From assembly GCF_017874625.1 (NCBI RefSeq), contig NZ_JAGIKZ010000015.1, positions 1 through 64,000 of the forward strand: a DNA stretch of 64,000 nt, given 5' to 3'. Source of the stretch: Cytobacillus eiseniae (GTDB taxonomy: Bacteria > Bacillota > Bacilli > Bacillales > Cytobacillaceae). Below the pieces are notes generated by a model. The model had not been told where the DNA came from, made no database searches, and saw nothing but the letters and a program-made list of their open reading frames with translations. Positions 17,288 to 25,282 of this stretch are shown piece by piece (position 1 is the stretch's first letter; every line of letters starts with the position of its first letter). The position numbers and the translations under genes were made by a program.

Positions 17288-17935
17288 ATGTCTGAAGAAG
17301 AACTATTGATCCAACAACTGTTTGATGAAGAAAAATTAACCGATAAGCAGAAAAAAATCATCGTTGCCGCTATTGAATCTTTTTCAGAAAAGGGGTATTC
17401 TGCCACATCAACGAGTGAAATCGCTAAGAAAGCTGGGGTAGCAGAGGGAACCATTTTTCGGCATTATAAAACAAAGAAAGATCTGCTGCTATCGATTGTT
17501 GCCCCTCTTATGACCAAAATGATCGGTCCAATAGTAGTGAATGATTTTAACAAAGTGCTAGACCGTCAATATGATCGGGTGGAGGACTTTCTAAAGGCGA
17601 CAATCGAAAATCGCAGAGAGTTATTAATAAAATTGCTGCCGGTTATTAAAATCCTTCTGCAAGAAATCCCTTTCCAGCCAGAATTAAGGGAATTATTTCT
17701 TGAACAAATTGCTAATAAAATATTTGAACGGGTTTCCATTATTATTAAAGGCTATCAAGAAAAGGGAGAATTAATTGAAATGCCTCCTGAATCTGTTGCA
17801 AGACTAGCGATTACAAGTATACTTGGCTACTTATTTTCACGCTACATCCTCTTCCCTCATATCGAATGGGACGATGAACTCGAAACAGAGCGCACCATTC
17901 AGTTTATTATGCATGGGCTAGGGAAAAAGGAATAA
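17288..17935 (+). CDS. TetR/AcrR family transcriptional regulator
   Basis: 215-residue repressor with an N-terminal TetR helix-turn-helix (about residues 20-66): KIIVAAIESFSEKGYSATST then EIAKKAGVAEGTIFRHYKTK. The C-terminal helical region is a ligand-binding domain without recognisable specificity. It follows the ABC exporter genes in the same orientation, about 80 bp downstream, behind a TTAAAGGAG site. Its probable operator is the 36-bp palindrome at 15334-15369 ahead of the exporter genes. A rho-independent terminator follows immediately. Confidence 0.9.
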   Translation: MSEEELLIQQLFDEEKLTDKQKKIIVAAIESFSEKGYSATSTSEIAKKAGVAEGTIFRHYKTKKDLLLSIVAPLMTKMIGPIVVNDFNKVLDRQYDRVEDFLKATIENRRELLIKLLPVIKILLQEIPFQPELRELFLEQIANKIFERVSIIIKGYQEKGELIEMPPESVARLAITSILGYLFSRYILFPHIEWDDELETERTIQFIMHGLGKKE

Positions 17936-17937
17936 AC

Positions 17938-17974
17938 AATAAAAAAGTCCAATTTTGTTGGACTTTTTTATTGT
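17938..17974 (+). terminator. Rho-independent terminator of the ABC exporter-TetR operon
   Basis: AATAAAAAAGTCCAA / TTGGACTTTTTTATT stem with a small TTTTG loop region, directly after the TetR stop codon. A-run and T-run symmetry would let it act for both strands. Confidence 0.85.
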
Positions 17975-18032
17975 TTCAATTATTGCTCTGCTTTGTCAGC
18001 CACTCCCTCGCAAACTCAATGAGCGGTCGCTG

Positions 18033-18827
18033 TTACATTAGCTTACATGTAGCTTTGCCAATCTTCGCTTCTTTTACAGGATAGAGATTTTCAAAATCCT
18101 TCCCTAAAGCAGCAAAACAGTCAGAGTCATACACGATTTCCTCAAATTCTCTCCAAACACGTGTATTATTTTCTACTAGTGCAGTACCCTTTTTAATCCT
18201 TTCTCTATTCGGGATTGCATGTTCAGCGAAATGCAAGGAAGTATTGCTGTCATGGTCTACACCTAATAATATAATATGCCCATCTAATTCATATATTTTT
18301 GCTAATGGAGACCGCTGGCCAAATCCTTCTTCTAGTGGCTGTTCTGAAAGGATATATTCGGCTTCCTTGCCCCATGCCGCAAAGGAATAAGTAGGATGCA
18401 AGCTCCTTATTGTTCCAGGGAAGGTTCTAAAAACCTCAACAATTTTCCCCATTCCTCTCGTTGGCGTTGTTTTCGGGTCATATGCCGGCATATTCTCACG
18501 GATGATTGGCCACCATTCCTTTGGAACAGGAGGCATTTGCCATTCAGATGGATCGGATATATCTGCTGTCTGTGTTGACATTACAATCGTTCCCTCAGAG
18601 CCAACTGCATCCATTAGCGCTTGAACAACTGCGACCGCTCCTCCACAAACCCAACCAAACGAACTTAGGGAAGAATGCACAATCGCAACCATTCCTTTTT
18701 CAAGTCCTAAACGTTGAAAATCCTTATGGAGACTCGCTCGTGTATGCGGTGTCTTCTGCTGCTTCATTACGTCTGCTTCTGTCATCCCCATCCCCCTGAT
18801 CATCTCATTCAAAAAAATAAAGTCCAT
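18033..18827 (-). CDS. AAC(3) family N-acetyltransferase (YokD-like)
   Basis: 264-residue protein of the antibiotic-acetyltransferase (aminoglycoside 3-N-acetyltransferase) fold, closest in layout to B. subtilis YokD. Family elements seen are VHSSLSSFGWVCGGA near residue 48, GTIVMSTQTAD, a conserved HPTYSFAAWG segment, RSPLAKIYELDG, LGVDHDSNTSLHFAEH (catalytic His region) and a C-terminal acidic tail. Acetyl-CoA is the expected donor. Whether it acts on aminoglycosides is not deducible; many chromosomal homologues have no proven resistance role. The start at 18827 follows AAAGGGAGA. Monocistronic. Confidence 0.85.
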   Translation of the reverse strand: MDFIFLNEMIRGMGMTEADVMKQQKTPHTRASLHKDFQRLGLEKGMVAIVHSSLSSFGWVCGGAVAVVQALMDAVGSEGTIVMSTQTADISDPSEWQMPPVPKEWWPIIRENMPAYDPKTTPTRGMGKIVEVFRTFPGTIRSLHPTYSFAAWGKEAEYILSEQPLEEGFGQRSPLAKIYELDGHIILLGVDHDSNTSLHFAEHAIPNRERIKKGTALVENNTRVWREFEEIVYDSDCFAALGKDFENLYPVKEAKIGKATCKLM

Positions 18828-18898
18828 CGACTCTTCTCCCTTTAAAATGCTTTCGATATGTATAATTTATCATTATTTGTAAATGGCTAAAAGCACAA

Positions 18899-18930
18899 AA
18901 AAATCTGACACGAGCGAAGTGTCAGATTTA
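18899..18930 (-). terminator. Rho-independent terminator of the 62-residue protein gene
   Basis: AAATCTGACAC / GTGTCAGATTT stem with a 7-nt loop (11 bp) followed on the minus strand by a T-run, just downstream of the small gene ending at 18939. Confidence 0.8.
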
Positions 18931-18938
18931 ATCACCTT

Positions 18939-19127
18939 TTAAATTGGTTTGTTTGGCTGGTAGGTTGGCTGCTGATTCTTCGCTTGATTTTGAAAGCTTT
19001 TTGCTACTGCAGCCTGCACATCTTCATCCAAGGAAAATTCAGTATCTGCTTGATTGAATTGTCCTGCTTGATTTTGTGCGGCAATGACCTTTTCTTGTTC
19101 TTGAGCTTCTTTTTCCCTCTTTTTCAT
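18939..19127 (-). CDS. Small Gln/Ala-rich hydrophilic protein (possible spore protein)
   Basis: 62-residue, highly hydrophilic protein. It has a charged N-terminus (MKKREKEAQEQEK) then a Gln/Asn/Ala-rich region (AAQNQAGQFNQADTEFS, QNQAKNQQ). A strong AAAAAGGAGAGAT ribosome binding site and a dedicated terminator argue that it is real. The composition and the AGQF-N-TEF stretch faintly recall gamma-type small acid-soluble spore proteins, but the resemblance is too weak to name it. Function unknown. Confidence 0.7.
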   Translation of the reverse strand: MKKREKEAQEQEKVIAAQNQAGQFNQADTEFSLDEDVQAAVAKSFQNQAKNQQPTYQPNKPI

Positions 19128-19212
19128 TTATATCTCTCCTTTTTATCAAAAGTACATATGTAGATTTCCCTAATAGAGGTACTTTATTCGAGGAGCAGAT
19201 TTTTTGAAAAAG

Positions 19213-20265
19213 TTAACTCATCATTCGCTTAACTAATTCTCTGTTTTGCTTTTTGAACACTTCATTATGGGAAGATACCATTCCAAATTTATACGCATTA
19301 GGCTGAATAAATTGCTTTGCTTTATTCACAGCATTTACTGCATCCTGGAAGGCCCCTGCAATTAAATTGACTTTTCCTTCGTATGTTAAAATATCTCCCG
19401 CTGCATATAGACCTGGAACAGATGATTCACTCATTGCATTTCCAGATATATAATATTGATCAGCAATTGTAATGTTTAGATCACTATTATCAAGCAAGGC
19501 AGCATCCCGTTCAAATCCATGATTAATAATCACTTCGTCAATAGGCAAATAGCAAGCTTCTCCAGTTTCCATATTTGTAAGCTCTACACGTTCAATGACT
19601 TCATGGTTTGCATCCGCAATGAGCTTTGTAATCTCCGTATGGAAGAAGCATGTAGCAGAGCTGTTCAATAACTGAGTGACTTGTGCTTCATGTCCTTTTA
19701 ATGCTTCTTTTCGATAAGTAACATACACTTTCTTCGCAATGGGTGCTAATTCATTTGCCCAATCGACAGCTGAATTTCCTCCACCTGAAATGATGACTGT
19801 CTTATCCTTAAAACGTTTTAAAGACTTTATTGTGTAATTTAAATTGGATACTTCAAATCTGTCTGCCCCTTCAATCTCAAGTTTAAGCGGATTCAAAATT
19901 CCTCCGCCAACAGCAACAATGACTGTTTTCGAATAATGCTTTTGACCTGATGCGGCATGCAAAATAAACGTACCTGATGCTTCATCACGAGTGATGGCTT
20001 GCACTTTTTCATTTAATCTAACGGTTGGATTGAATGTTAATCCTTGCTCGACAAGCTGTTCAATCAGCTTTGCACCAGGAATAGGCGTCATTCCGCCCAC
20101 ATCCCATATCATCTTCTCAGGATATACATGAACTTTTCCACCTAACTGCGGCTGATATTCAATCAGCTTTGTTTTTAATTCTCTAAGTCCACTATAAAAG
20201 GTCGAATAAAGCCCAGCTGGTCCACCACCAATTACCGTTACATCAAATAACTCCTGTTTCTCCAT
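19213..20265 (-). CDS. Ferredoxin--NADP reductase type 2 / thioredoxin-reductase-like flavoprotein
   Basis: 350-residue FAD/NAD(P)H oxidoreductase of the YumC/YcgT type: FAD loop GGGPAGLYS at residue 13, NADPH loop GGGNSAVDW near 165, and the C-terminal FAD motif GLYAAGDI near 290. It lacks the CxxC redox pair of true thioredoxin reductases, which places it with ferredoxin/flavodoxin-NADP reductases. It is transcribed divergently from the siderophore importer, and a Fur-like box lies 30 bp upstream, as for B. subtilis ycgT. It may supply electrons for reductive iron release from siderophores (inference). Confidence 0.88.
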   Translation of the reverse strand: MEKQELFDVTVIGGGPAGLYSTFYSGLRELKTKLIEYQPQLGGKVHVYPEKMIWDVGGMTPIPGAKLIEQLVEQGLTFNPTVRLNEKVQAITRDEASGTFILHAASGQKHYSKTVIVAVGGGILNPLKLEIEGADRFEVSNLNYTIKSLKRFKDKTVIISGGGNSAVDWANELAPIAKKVYVTYRKEALKGHEAQVTQLLNSSATCFFHTEITKLIADANHEVIERVELTNMETGEACYLPIDEVIINHGFERDAALLDNSDLNITIADQYYISGNAMSESSVPGLYAAGDILTYEGKVNLIAGAFQDAVNAVNKAKQFIQPNAYKFGMVSSHNEVFKKQNRELVKRMMS

Positions 20266-20294
20266 CCTTGCTCACCCCAAACAGTAAATGTTAC

Positions 20295-20342
20295 TGATTA
20301 TCATTCTCATTTAACTATATCCCCTTTTCATTATTTTCGCAA
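20295..20342 (-). promoter_or_regulatory. Promoter and Fur-like box for the flavoprotein reductase
   Basis: On the minus strand, TTGCGA (20342-20337), 17-bp spacer, TATAGT (20319-20314). Just downstream is TGAGAATGATAATCA (20309-20295), which matches the 7-1-7 Fur box TGATAATNATTATCA with two mismatches. Iron repression is inferred. Confidence 0.65.
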
Positions 20343-20356
20343 TACAAAAATAACAA

Positions 20357-20418
20357 TTGACAAATGTGAAAAATGGAATTATAGTTTGATTCGTAATCGA
20401 TATTGATAATCATTATCA
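20357..20418 (+). promoter_or_regulatory. Promoter with a perfect Fur box for the siderophore importer
   Basis: TTGACA (20357-20362), 17-bp spacer, TATAGT (20380-20385), then TGATAATCATTATCA at 20404-20418. The last is a perfect 7-1-7 Fur box, positioned just downstream of the expected transcription start. The operon should be induced by iron limitation. Confidence 0.85.
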
Positions 20419-20457
20419 TAAAATCTATGTGCTATTGAAGAAAAGGAGAACCGAATA

Positions 20458-21384
20458 ATGAAGAATTTATTACTGCCATTCATGCTATTGCTCGTACTGC
20501 TAATGAGCGCTTGCAGCAATCAATCAACTGAACAAGAAAAAGAAGCTCCAAAAAAGGCAGAAAAAACAGCTGACACAATTACATATGAATCTGAAAACGG
20601 ACCAATTGAAGTACCTGCTGATCCAGAAAGAGTAATTATGCTTTCAGGCTATACAGGAGATGTCATTCATTTAGGTGTAAATATTGTTGGTGTAGATGTG
20701 TGGTCCAAAAATAATCCAACATTTGCAGAGGAACTAAAAGAGGTCGAAGAAGTATCAGATGAAAGCTTAGAAAAAATCATTGAATTAGAGCCTGATTTAA
20801 TTATTGCCGGTTCTACTAGTAAAAACATTGATAAACTAAGTGAAATTGCTCCTACCGTAACCTATACATGGGGAAAAGTAGATTATTTAACACAGCATTT
20901 AGAAATTGGAAAAGTTTTGAATAAAGAAAAAGAAGCGCAAGAATGGATCGATGACTACAAAGTCCGTGCAGAAGCAGCTGGAGAAGAGATTCGTGCAAAA
21001 ATTGGTGAAGAGGCCACAGTAACTGTCATTGAAGGCTACGATAAACAGCTTTACGTATTTGGTGATAACTGGGCGCGCGGCACTGAAATCTTATATCAAT
21101 CCATGAAGCTAAAGATGCCTGAAAAGGTAAAAGAAATGGCATTAGCAGAAGGTTACTACACATTATCTGCGGAAGTACTGCCAGAATATGCAGGAGACTA
21201 TATTGTCTTTAGTAAATATGCTGATGCTGATAGCTCTTTCCAGGAAACCGAAACATACAAAAATATTCCTGCTGTAAAAAATAATCGTGTATTTGAAATG
21301 GATGGAAATGGTGCTTCCTTTACTGACCCCGTTACATTAGAAAAACAGCTGGCCTTCTTTAAGGAACATTTTTTAAACAACTAA
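20458..21384 (+). CDS. fhuD: Iron(III)-hydroxamate siderophore-binding lipoprotein (FhuD-like)
   Basis: 308-residue type III periplasmic-binding-fold lipoprotein. The signal peptide has lipobox LMSAC with Cys19 as the lipid-anchored residue, then a charged linker, then the two-lobe domain with the family stretches ENGPIEVPADPERV, EPDLIIAGST and APTV. The C-terminal lobe stretches YVFGDNWARG and FTDPVTLEKQL resemble FhuD/YxeB of B. subtilis. It captures ferric hydroxamate siderophore outside the cell for the two permeases downstream. Fur box upstream. The exact siderophore is not deducible. Confidence 0.85.
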   Translation: MKNLLLPFMLLLVLLMSACSNQSTEQEKEAPKKAEKTADTITYESENGPIEVPADPERVIMLSGYTGDVIHLGVNIVGVDVWSKNNPTFAEELKEVEEVSDESLEKIIELEPDLIIAGSTSKNIDKLSEIAPTVTYTWGKVDYLTQHLEIGKVLNKEKEAQEWIDDYKVRAEAAGEEIRAKIGEEATVTVIEGYDKQLYVFGDNWARGTEILYQSMKLKMPEKVKEMALAEGYYTLSAEVLPEYAGDYIVFSKYADADSSFQETETYKNIPAVKNNRVFEMDGNGASFTDPVTLEKQLAFFKEHFLNN

Positions 21385-21389
21385 ATCTT

Positions 21390-21422
21390 TATTAGGAATT
21401 CTGTTTCTGAGGAATTCCTTTT
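21390..21422 (+). other. Intercistronic hairpin between the binding-protein and permease genes
   Basis: TTAGGAATTC / GAATTCCTTTT arms around a 10-nt loop, immediately after the lipoprotein stop codon. A short T-run follows. It could be a leaky terminator or mRNA stabiliser giving more binding protein than permease. Confidence 0.5.
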
Positions 21423-21456
21423 CCCTTATTCTATGGAAAGAAATGATGAGGACTCT

Positions 21457-22467
21457 ATGATTAAAGAATCACAACGCTCAATCCCATTTATAGTTAAACT
21501 AATTGCTGGAATCCTTCTATTTATAGTTATGTTTGTGATCGCCTGTGTTTTTGGTGCAGCAGATATTGCACTAAAAGATGTATGGCTAGCACTAACTTCC
21601 AATACGACAAGTGATAAGATTTCAATAATTCGAGAAATCCGATTACCTCGAGAGATTGCAGCTGTTTTCGTTGGGGCAGCACTTGCTGTGTCTGGTGCAA
21701 TTATGCAAGGGATAACAAGAAATCCGCTTGCTGATCCAGGGTTGCTTGGATTAACGGCTGGGGCAAATGCGGCGCTAGCCATTTCGATCGCCCTTATCCC
21801 TTCAACTAATTACTTTTTAATTATGATTGCCTGCTTTATTGGCGCAGCTGTTGGGGCTGCTATGGTTTTTGGCATTGGCTCAATGAAAAAGGGCGGCTTT
21901 TCACCCCTTCGGATTGTATTAGCAGGCGCAGCTGTCTCTGCTTTTCTTTATGCAATTGCGGAAGGCATCGGAATCTACTTTAAAGTATCAAAAAATGTAT
22001 CGATGTGGACAGCTGGCGGACTAATCGGAACATCTTGGGGGCAGCTTCAGATTATTGTTCCATTTATTTTAATCGGAATGATTGTTTCGCTTTTCTTCTC
22101 AAGACAGCTCACAATTCTTAGCCTAAATGAAGAAGTAGCCGTTGGACTTGGTCAAAAGACAACACAGGTAAAGATTGTTCTATTTATCGTTATTATTCTA
22201 CTTGCCGGTGCTGCGGTTGCACTTGTCGGAAATATGGTTTTCATAGGGTTAATGGTCCCTCATATTGTTCGTTCAATGGTCGGATCGGATTATCGATTGA
22301 TCCTACCAATGTCAGCTCTCATTGGTGCCTCGTTTATGCTCTTAGCGGATACACTTGGTCGTACCATTCACTCACCTTACGAAACACCGATTGTTGCGAT
22401 TATTGCGATAATCGGATTGCCCTTCTTCCTGTTCATCGTCCGGAAAGGAGGAAAAGCATTCTCATGA
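21457..22467 (+). CDS. fhuB: Siderophore ABC permease, FecCD family (FhuB-like)
   Basis: 336-residue permease with about nine to ten membrane helices. FecCD signatures seen are RLPREIAAVFVGAALAVSGA, GITRNPLADPGLLGLTAGA, and the ATPase-coupling region GLVPHIVR-like (GLMVPHIVRSMVGSDYR). It forms a heterodimer with the next gene's product. ATG at 21457 follows GATGAGGAC; an ATG at 21433 lacks a site. The downstream permease overlaps by 4 bp. Confidence 0.85.
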   Translation: MIKESQRSIPFIVKLIAGILLFIVMFVIACVFGAADIALKDVWLALTSNTTSDKISIIREIRLPREIAAVFVGAALAVSGAIMQGITRNPLADPGLLGLTAGANAALAISIALIPSTNYFLIMIACFIGAAVGAAMVFGIGSMKKGGFSPLRIVLAGAAVSAFLYAIAEGIGIYFKVSKNVSMWTAGGLIGTSWGQLQIIVPFILIGMIVSLFFSRQLTILSLNEEVAVGLGQKTTQVKIVLFIVIILLAGAAVALVGNMVFIGLMVPHIVRSMVGSDYRLILPMSALIGASFMLLADTLGRTIHSPYETPIVAIIAIIGLPFFLFIVRKGGKAFS

Positions 22468-23471
22468 TACAGCCAGGGTTACTTAAAAAACAGCGAATTT
22501 TAGTCGCTTTACTACTTGCACTTATTTTACTTACAATCTTTATCGGTATGGGGCTCGGCTACTCATCCATATCCTATAACCGCTTATTGCCGATTTTATT
22601 TGGTCAAGGCACCTTTAAAGAGGAGTTTATCTTATTTTCGATTCGGTTGCCCCGAATCATTATTACACTATTAGCTGGGATGGCGCTTGCTTTATCTGGT
22701 GCCATTTTACAAGGGATTACACGAAATGATTTGGCTGATCCGGGAATCATCGGGATTAATTCAGGAGCGGGCGTAGCAATTGCTGTTTTTTTCTTGTTTT
22801 TCCCAATCGATGCCGGTTCCTTTGTTTATTTGCTGCCAATTGTCGCATTTGTTGGTGCTTTAATTACTGCGTGCTTAATATATGCCTTTTCATATAACAG
22901 AAAAGCTGGGCTCCAGCCTGTTCAATTAGTTTTGATTGGAGTAGGATTTTCAATGGCACTTGCTGGAGCAATGATTGTTCTCATCTCTTCTGCTGAACGG
23001 GAAAAAGTCGATTTCATTGCCAAATGGTTAGCAGGGAATATTTGGGGTACAGATTGGCCATTTATTCTGGCCCTTCTTCCTTGGTTAGTGATACTCATTC
23101 CCTTTACCTTATATAAGGCAAACCGTTTGAATCTCCTTAGTCTAAATGAACCTGTTGCCATTGGAGTCGGGCTTTCTATTGAAAAGGAGCGCATCATTCT
23201 GCTTCTAACAGCTGTTGCTTTAGCCGCCTCAGCTGTTTCTGTGACGGGCGGCATTACCTTTATTGGCTTAATGGCTCCACATATCGCAAAAGCTTTAGTT
23301 GGGCCAAGAAATCAATTATTTATCCCTCTTTCCATTCTGATTGGTGGGTGGCTGCTCTTATTTGCCGATACCGTTGGTCGTAACTTAGTTGATCCAGACG
23401 GGATTTCAGCAGGAATCATGGTTTCATTAATTGGTGCTCCTTATTTTATGTATTTATTATTGAAAAAATAA
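22464..23471 (+). CDS. fhuG: Siderophore ABC permease, FecCD family (FhuG-like)
   Basis: 335-residue FecCD permease: SIRLPRIIITLLAGMALALS, GITRNDLADPGIIGINSGAG and GLMAPHIAKALVGPRN are the family motifs. It pairs with the upstream permease, translationally coupled through an ATGA overlap. No ATPase gene follows; transcription ends at a strong hairpin 40 bp later. The importer must use an ATPase encoded elsewhere (FhuC/YusV type), as in B. subtilis, where one ATPase serves several siderophore systems. Confidence 0.85.
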   Translation: MIQPGLLKKQRILVALLLALILLTIFIGMGLGYSSISYNRLLPILFGQGTFKEEFILFSIRLPRIIITLLAGMALALSGAILQGITRNDLADPGIIGINSGAGVAIAVFFLFFPIDAGSFVYLLPIVAFVGALITACLIYAFSYNRKAGLQPVQLVLIGVGFSMALAGAMIVLISSAEREKVDFIAKWLAGNIWGTDWPFILALLPWLVILIPFTLYKANRLNLLSLNEPVAIGVGLSIEKERIILLLTAVALAASAVSVTGGITFIGLMAPHIAKALVGPRNQLFIPLSILIGGWLLLFADTVGRNLVDPDGISAGIMVSLIGAPYFMYLLLKK

Positions 23472-23510
23472 GAAAACGAAAGCTGTCTTGAGGGTAAAAT
23501 CTCCTAGGCA

Positions 23511-23564
23511 TAAAAAAAGGCATCCCAAAAGTTGAAAATATGACTTTTGGGATGCCTTTTTTAG
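23511..23564 (+). terminator. Rho-independent terminator of the siderophore operon
   Basis: AAAAAAAGGCATCCCAAAAGT / ACTTTTGGGATGCCTTTTTT arms, about 19 bp, with a short AT loop. It directly follows the second permease gene. Confidence 0.9.
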
Positions 23565-23725
23565 TTATATAAAGTAATATGACTTATTTCTAATTTTGCA
23601 ATCCAGATTTTTGGATTATCGATCACTTTTGATAATTTGTCAGCCACTTTCCAACTTTACGAGCTTCTTCCCGTTTTGAGCAATAAAAGGAGCAATCTAA
23701 TAAAGCAGAAATATCGGGGCGTAAA

Positions 23726-23771
23726 AAGGGGTGTCTCCAAAAGTAAAAAAATAGACTTTTGGGACACCCAC
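23726..23771 (-). terminator. Rho-independent terminator of the convergent MFS gene
   Basis: GGGTGTCCCAAAAGT / ACTTTTGGAGACACCC arms on the minus strand, followed by CTTTTTAC, 70 bp past the stop of the MFS gene at 23840. Its stem resembles that of the terminator at 23511. The 370 bp between the two convergent genes hold only these two hairpins. Confidence 0.8.
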
Positions 23772-23839
23772 GATAACCAGTTCAAAACAATATGCTAAAT
23801 CATGCAAGAAGCTTCTTCATTTTGATAAATAGAGCATAC

Positions 23840-25117
23840 CTAACCTGTAGCCTCAGTAACCTTTGCCTCCTGCCGCTGCTCCTTAATCAAAAATCCGCCA
23901 AGTAAACCAAGCATGGAAAATAGGACTGGTATGATAAATGCGTAAAAATAGCCGACATGGATCGGTGCAGCATGAAAATGATCAAGTATTTTCCCAAAAA
24001 TACTTGGCAAGAGTACCGCACTTAAAAACCCGCCTGTATTCGCAAAGCCAGAAGCAAGACCAACCTCTTTCCGATCAAAGGATTGGCGAACGACAGCAAA
24101 TGTTAAAGTATTTGCGCCATTACAATAACCAATGATAAAGAAAAGGATGACAAGGATAGGAAATGGCGGTACTCCACCAAATAGTAGAATAGCTGCCCAA
24201 CTTAGAACAGAAACAAAATGAATAGCTGTATAAGGCTTTTTAATTGAACCAAAACGGCCTGCCATCCAACTCGTAATCGGTGCGCCAATTAAGGCACCGA
24301 TCAGTCCAATCATAATTAGTTGGCTTGCATCTGAACGTGCCATGCCATATACATGCATCCCGTATGGAACAGCCCATGAACCAATGAAGCCAACATATGT
24401 GCCGACAACACCAAAGTGACACAGAAAGGTAGCCCATGCTTGACGGCTTGAAAGAATACGCAAAAGCAGCGAAAGGGTTTTTTCATTTATTTGTTCTGCT
24501 GCAGGTGCCCTTTGTTTCTGTTCCTTTTCATCTGTAAAAAGTTGTTTAGGCTTTTTCACGAGAATAAAATACAGCGTGATGCCGAGTAAGCATAGAATGA
24601 TTCCAACTGCTAGAAAAGGAACTCTCCAGCCCCATAAAGAAATCCAAGCGGAAAATGGAACGGTTGCCAGCAGGAAGCCGAAACTCCCCGCCATTCCAGC
24701 GATCCCAATCAGTCCGATAAATTCATTCCCTTTAAACCAAAGGCTTAAAATCAAAACTAAGTTAACCCAAATCGTTGCGTCTCCTAATCCAACTAATAAT
24801 CTAGCAAAGAGAAGGAAAAACTCATTTGGCGCTATGCTATATATAACTGTCCCTATTCCATTAAGAATCGTTCCGATAATGAGGAACAAGTTAGGACCAT
24901 ATCGATCAGACAATAACCCAATTGGAATTTGCAAGCTGGCATATGCCAGAAATTGAATACTTGTCAGAAGCCCGATCGTTGAAGCGGTTAGACTAAAGTC
25001 CTTCATTAATTGATCAGTGATTAACCCTGGAGCGGTTCTTTGACTAACGATTAAAAAATAAGTGAACAACACAGTGGCAAAGACAACCCATCTGTATTTG
25101 CTATTTTGTTTTTCCAC
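23840..25117 (-). CDS. MFS transporter (anion:cation symporter-like)
   Basis: 425-residue transporter with 12 predicted helices. The loop 2-3 motif GLLSDRYGPNLFL is present. N-terminus QNSKYRWVVFATVLFTYFL and the helix-1 RTAPGLI segment suggest a substrate importer of the ACS or related family rather than a drug exporter. A hydrophilic central loop (about 195-225, KKPKQLFTDEKEQKQR) joins the halves. No neighbours share its operon, so the substrate is unknown. A shared hairpin terminator with the chemoreceptor gene lies upstream. Confidence 0.75.
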   Translation of the reverse strand: MEKQNSKYRWVVFATVLFTYFLIVSQRTAPGLITDQLMKDFSLTASTIGLLTSIQFLAYASLQIPIGLLSDRYGPNLFLIIGTILNGIGTVIYSIAPNEFFLLFARLLVGLGDATIWVNLVLILSLWFKGNEFIGLIGIAGMAGSFGFLLATVPFSAWISLWGWRVPFLAVGIILCLLGITLYFILVKKPKQLFTDEKEQKQRAPAAEQINEKTLSLLLRILSSRQAWATFLCHFGVVGTYVGFIGSWAVPYGMHVYGMARSDASQLIMIGLIGALIGAPITSWMAGRFGSIKKPYTAIHFVSVLSWAAILLFGGVPPFPILVILFFIIGYCNGANTLTFAVVRQSFDRKEVGLASGFANTGGFLSAVLLPSIFGKILDHFHAAPIHVGYFYAFIIPVLFSMLGLLGGFLIKEQRQEAKVTEATG

Positions 25118-25221
25118 TGCTCTCTACTCCTATACATTTTTAGTTAAACCCTATTATACTCTAGTTTTCTTCCATGTGATTTATAATTTTAAATGAAGGC
25201 GTTTACAATTTTTATATAAAA

Positions 25222-25264
25222 TAAGAGGGAGAAATTCACCTGTATTCGGTGATTTCTCCCTCTT
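25222..25264 (-). terminator. Terminator of the Cache-domain chemoreceptor gene
   Basis: AGAGGGAGAAATTCACC / GGTGATTTCTCCCTCT arms, 16-17 bp with one unpaired base, short loop, T-runs in both orientations. It lies just past the stop of the chemoreceptor gene ending at 25283. Confidence 0.85.
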
Positions 25265-25282
25265 TGATTTCTAAATGATCAC

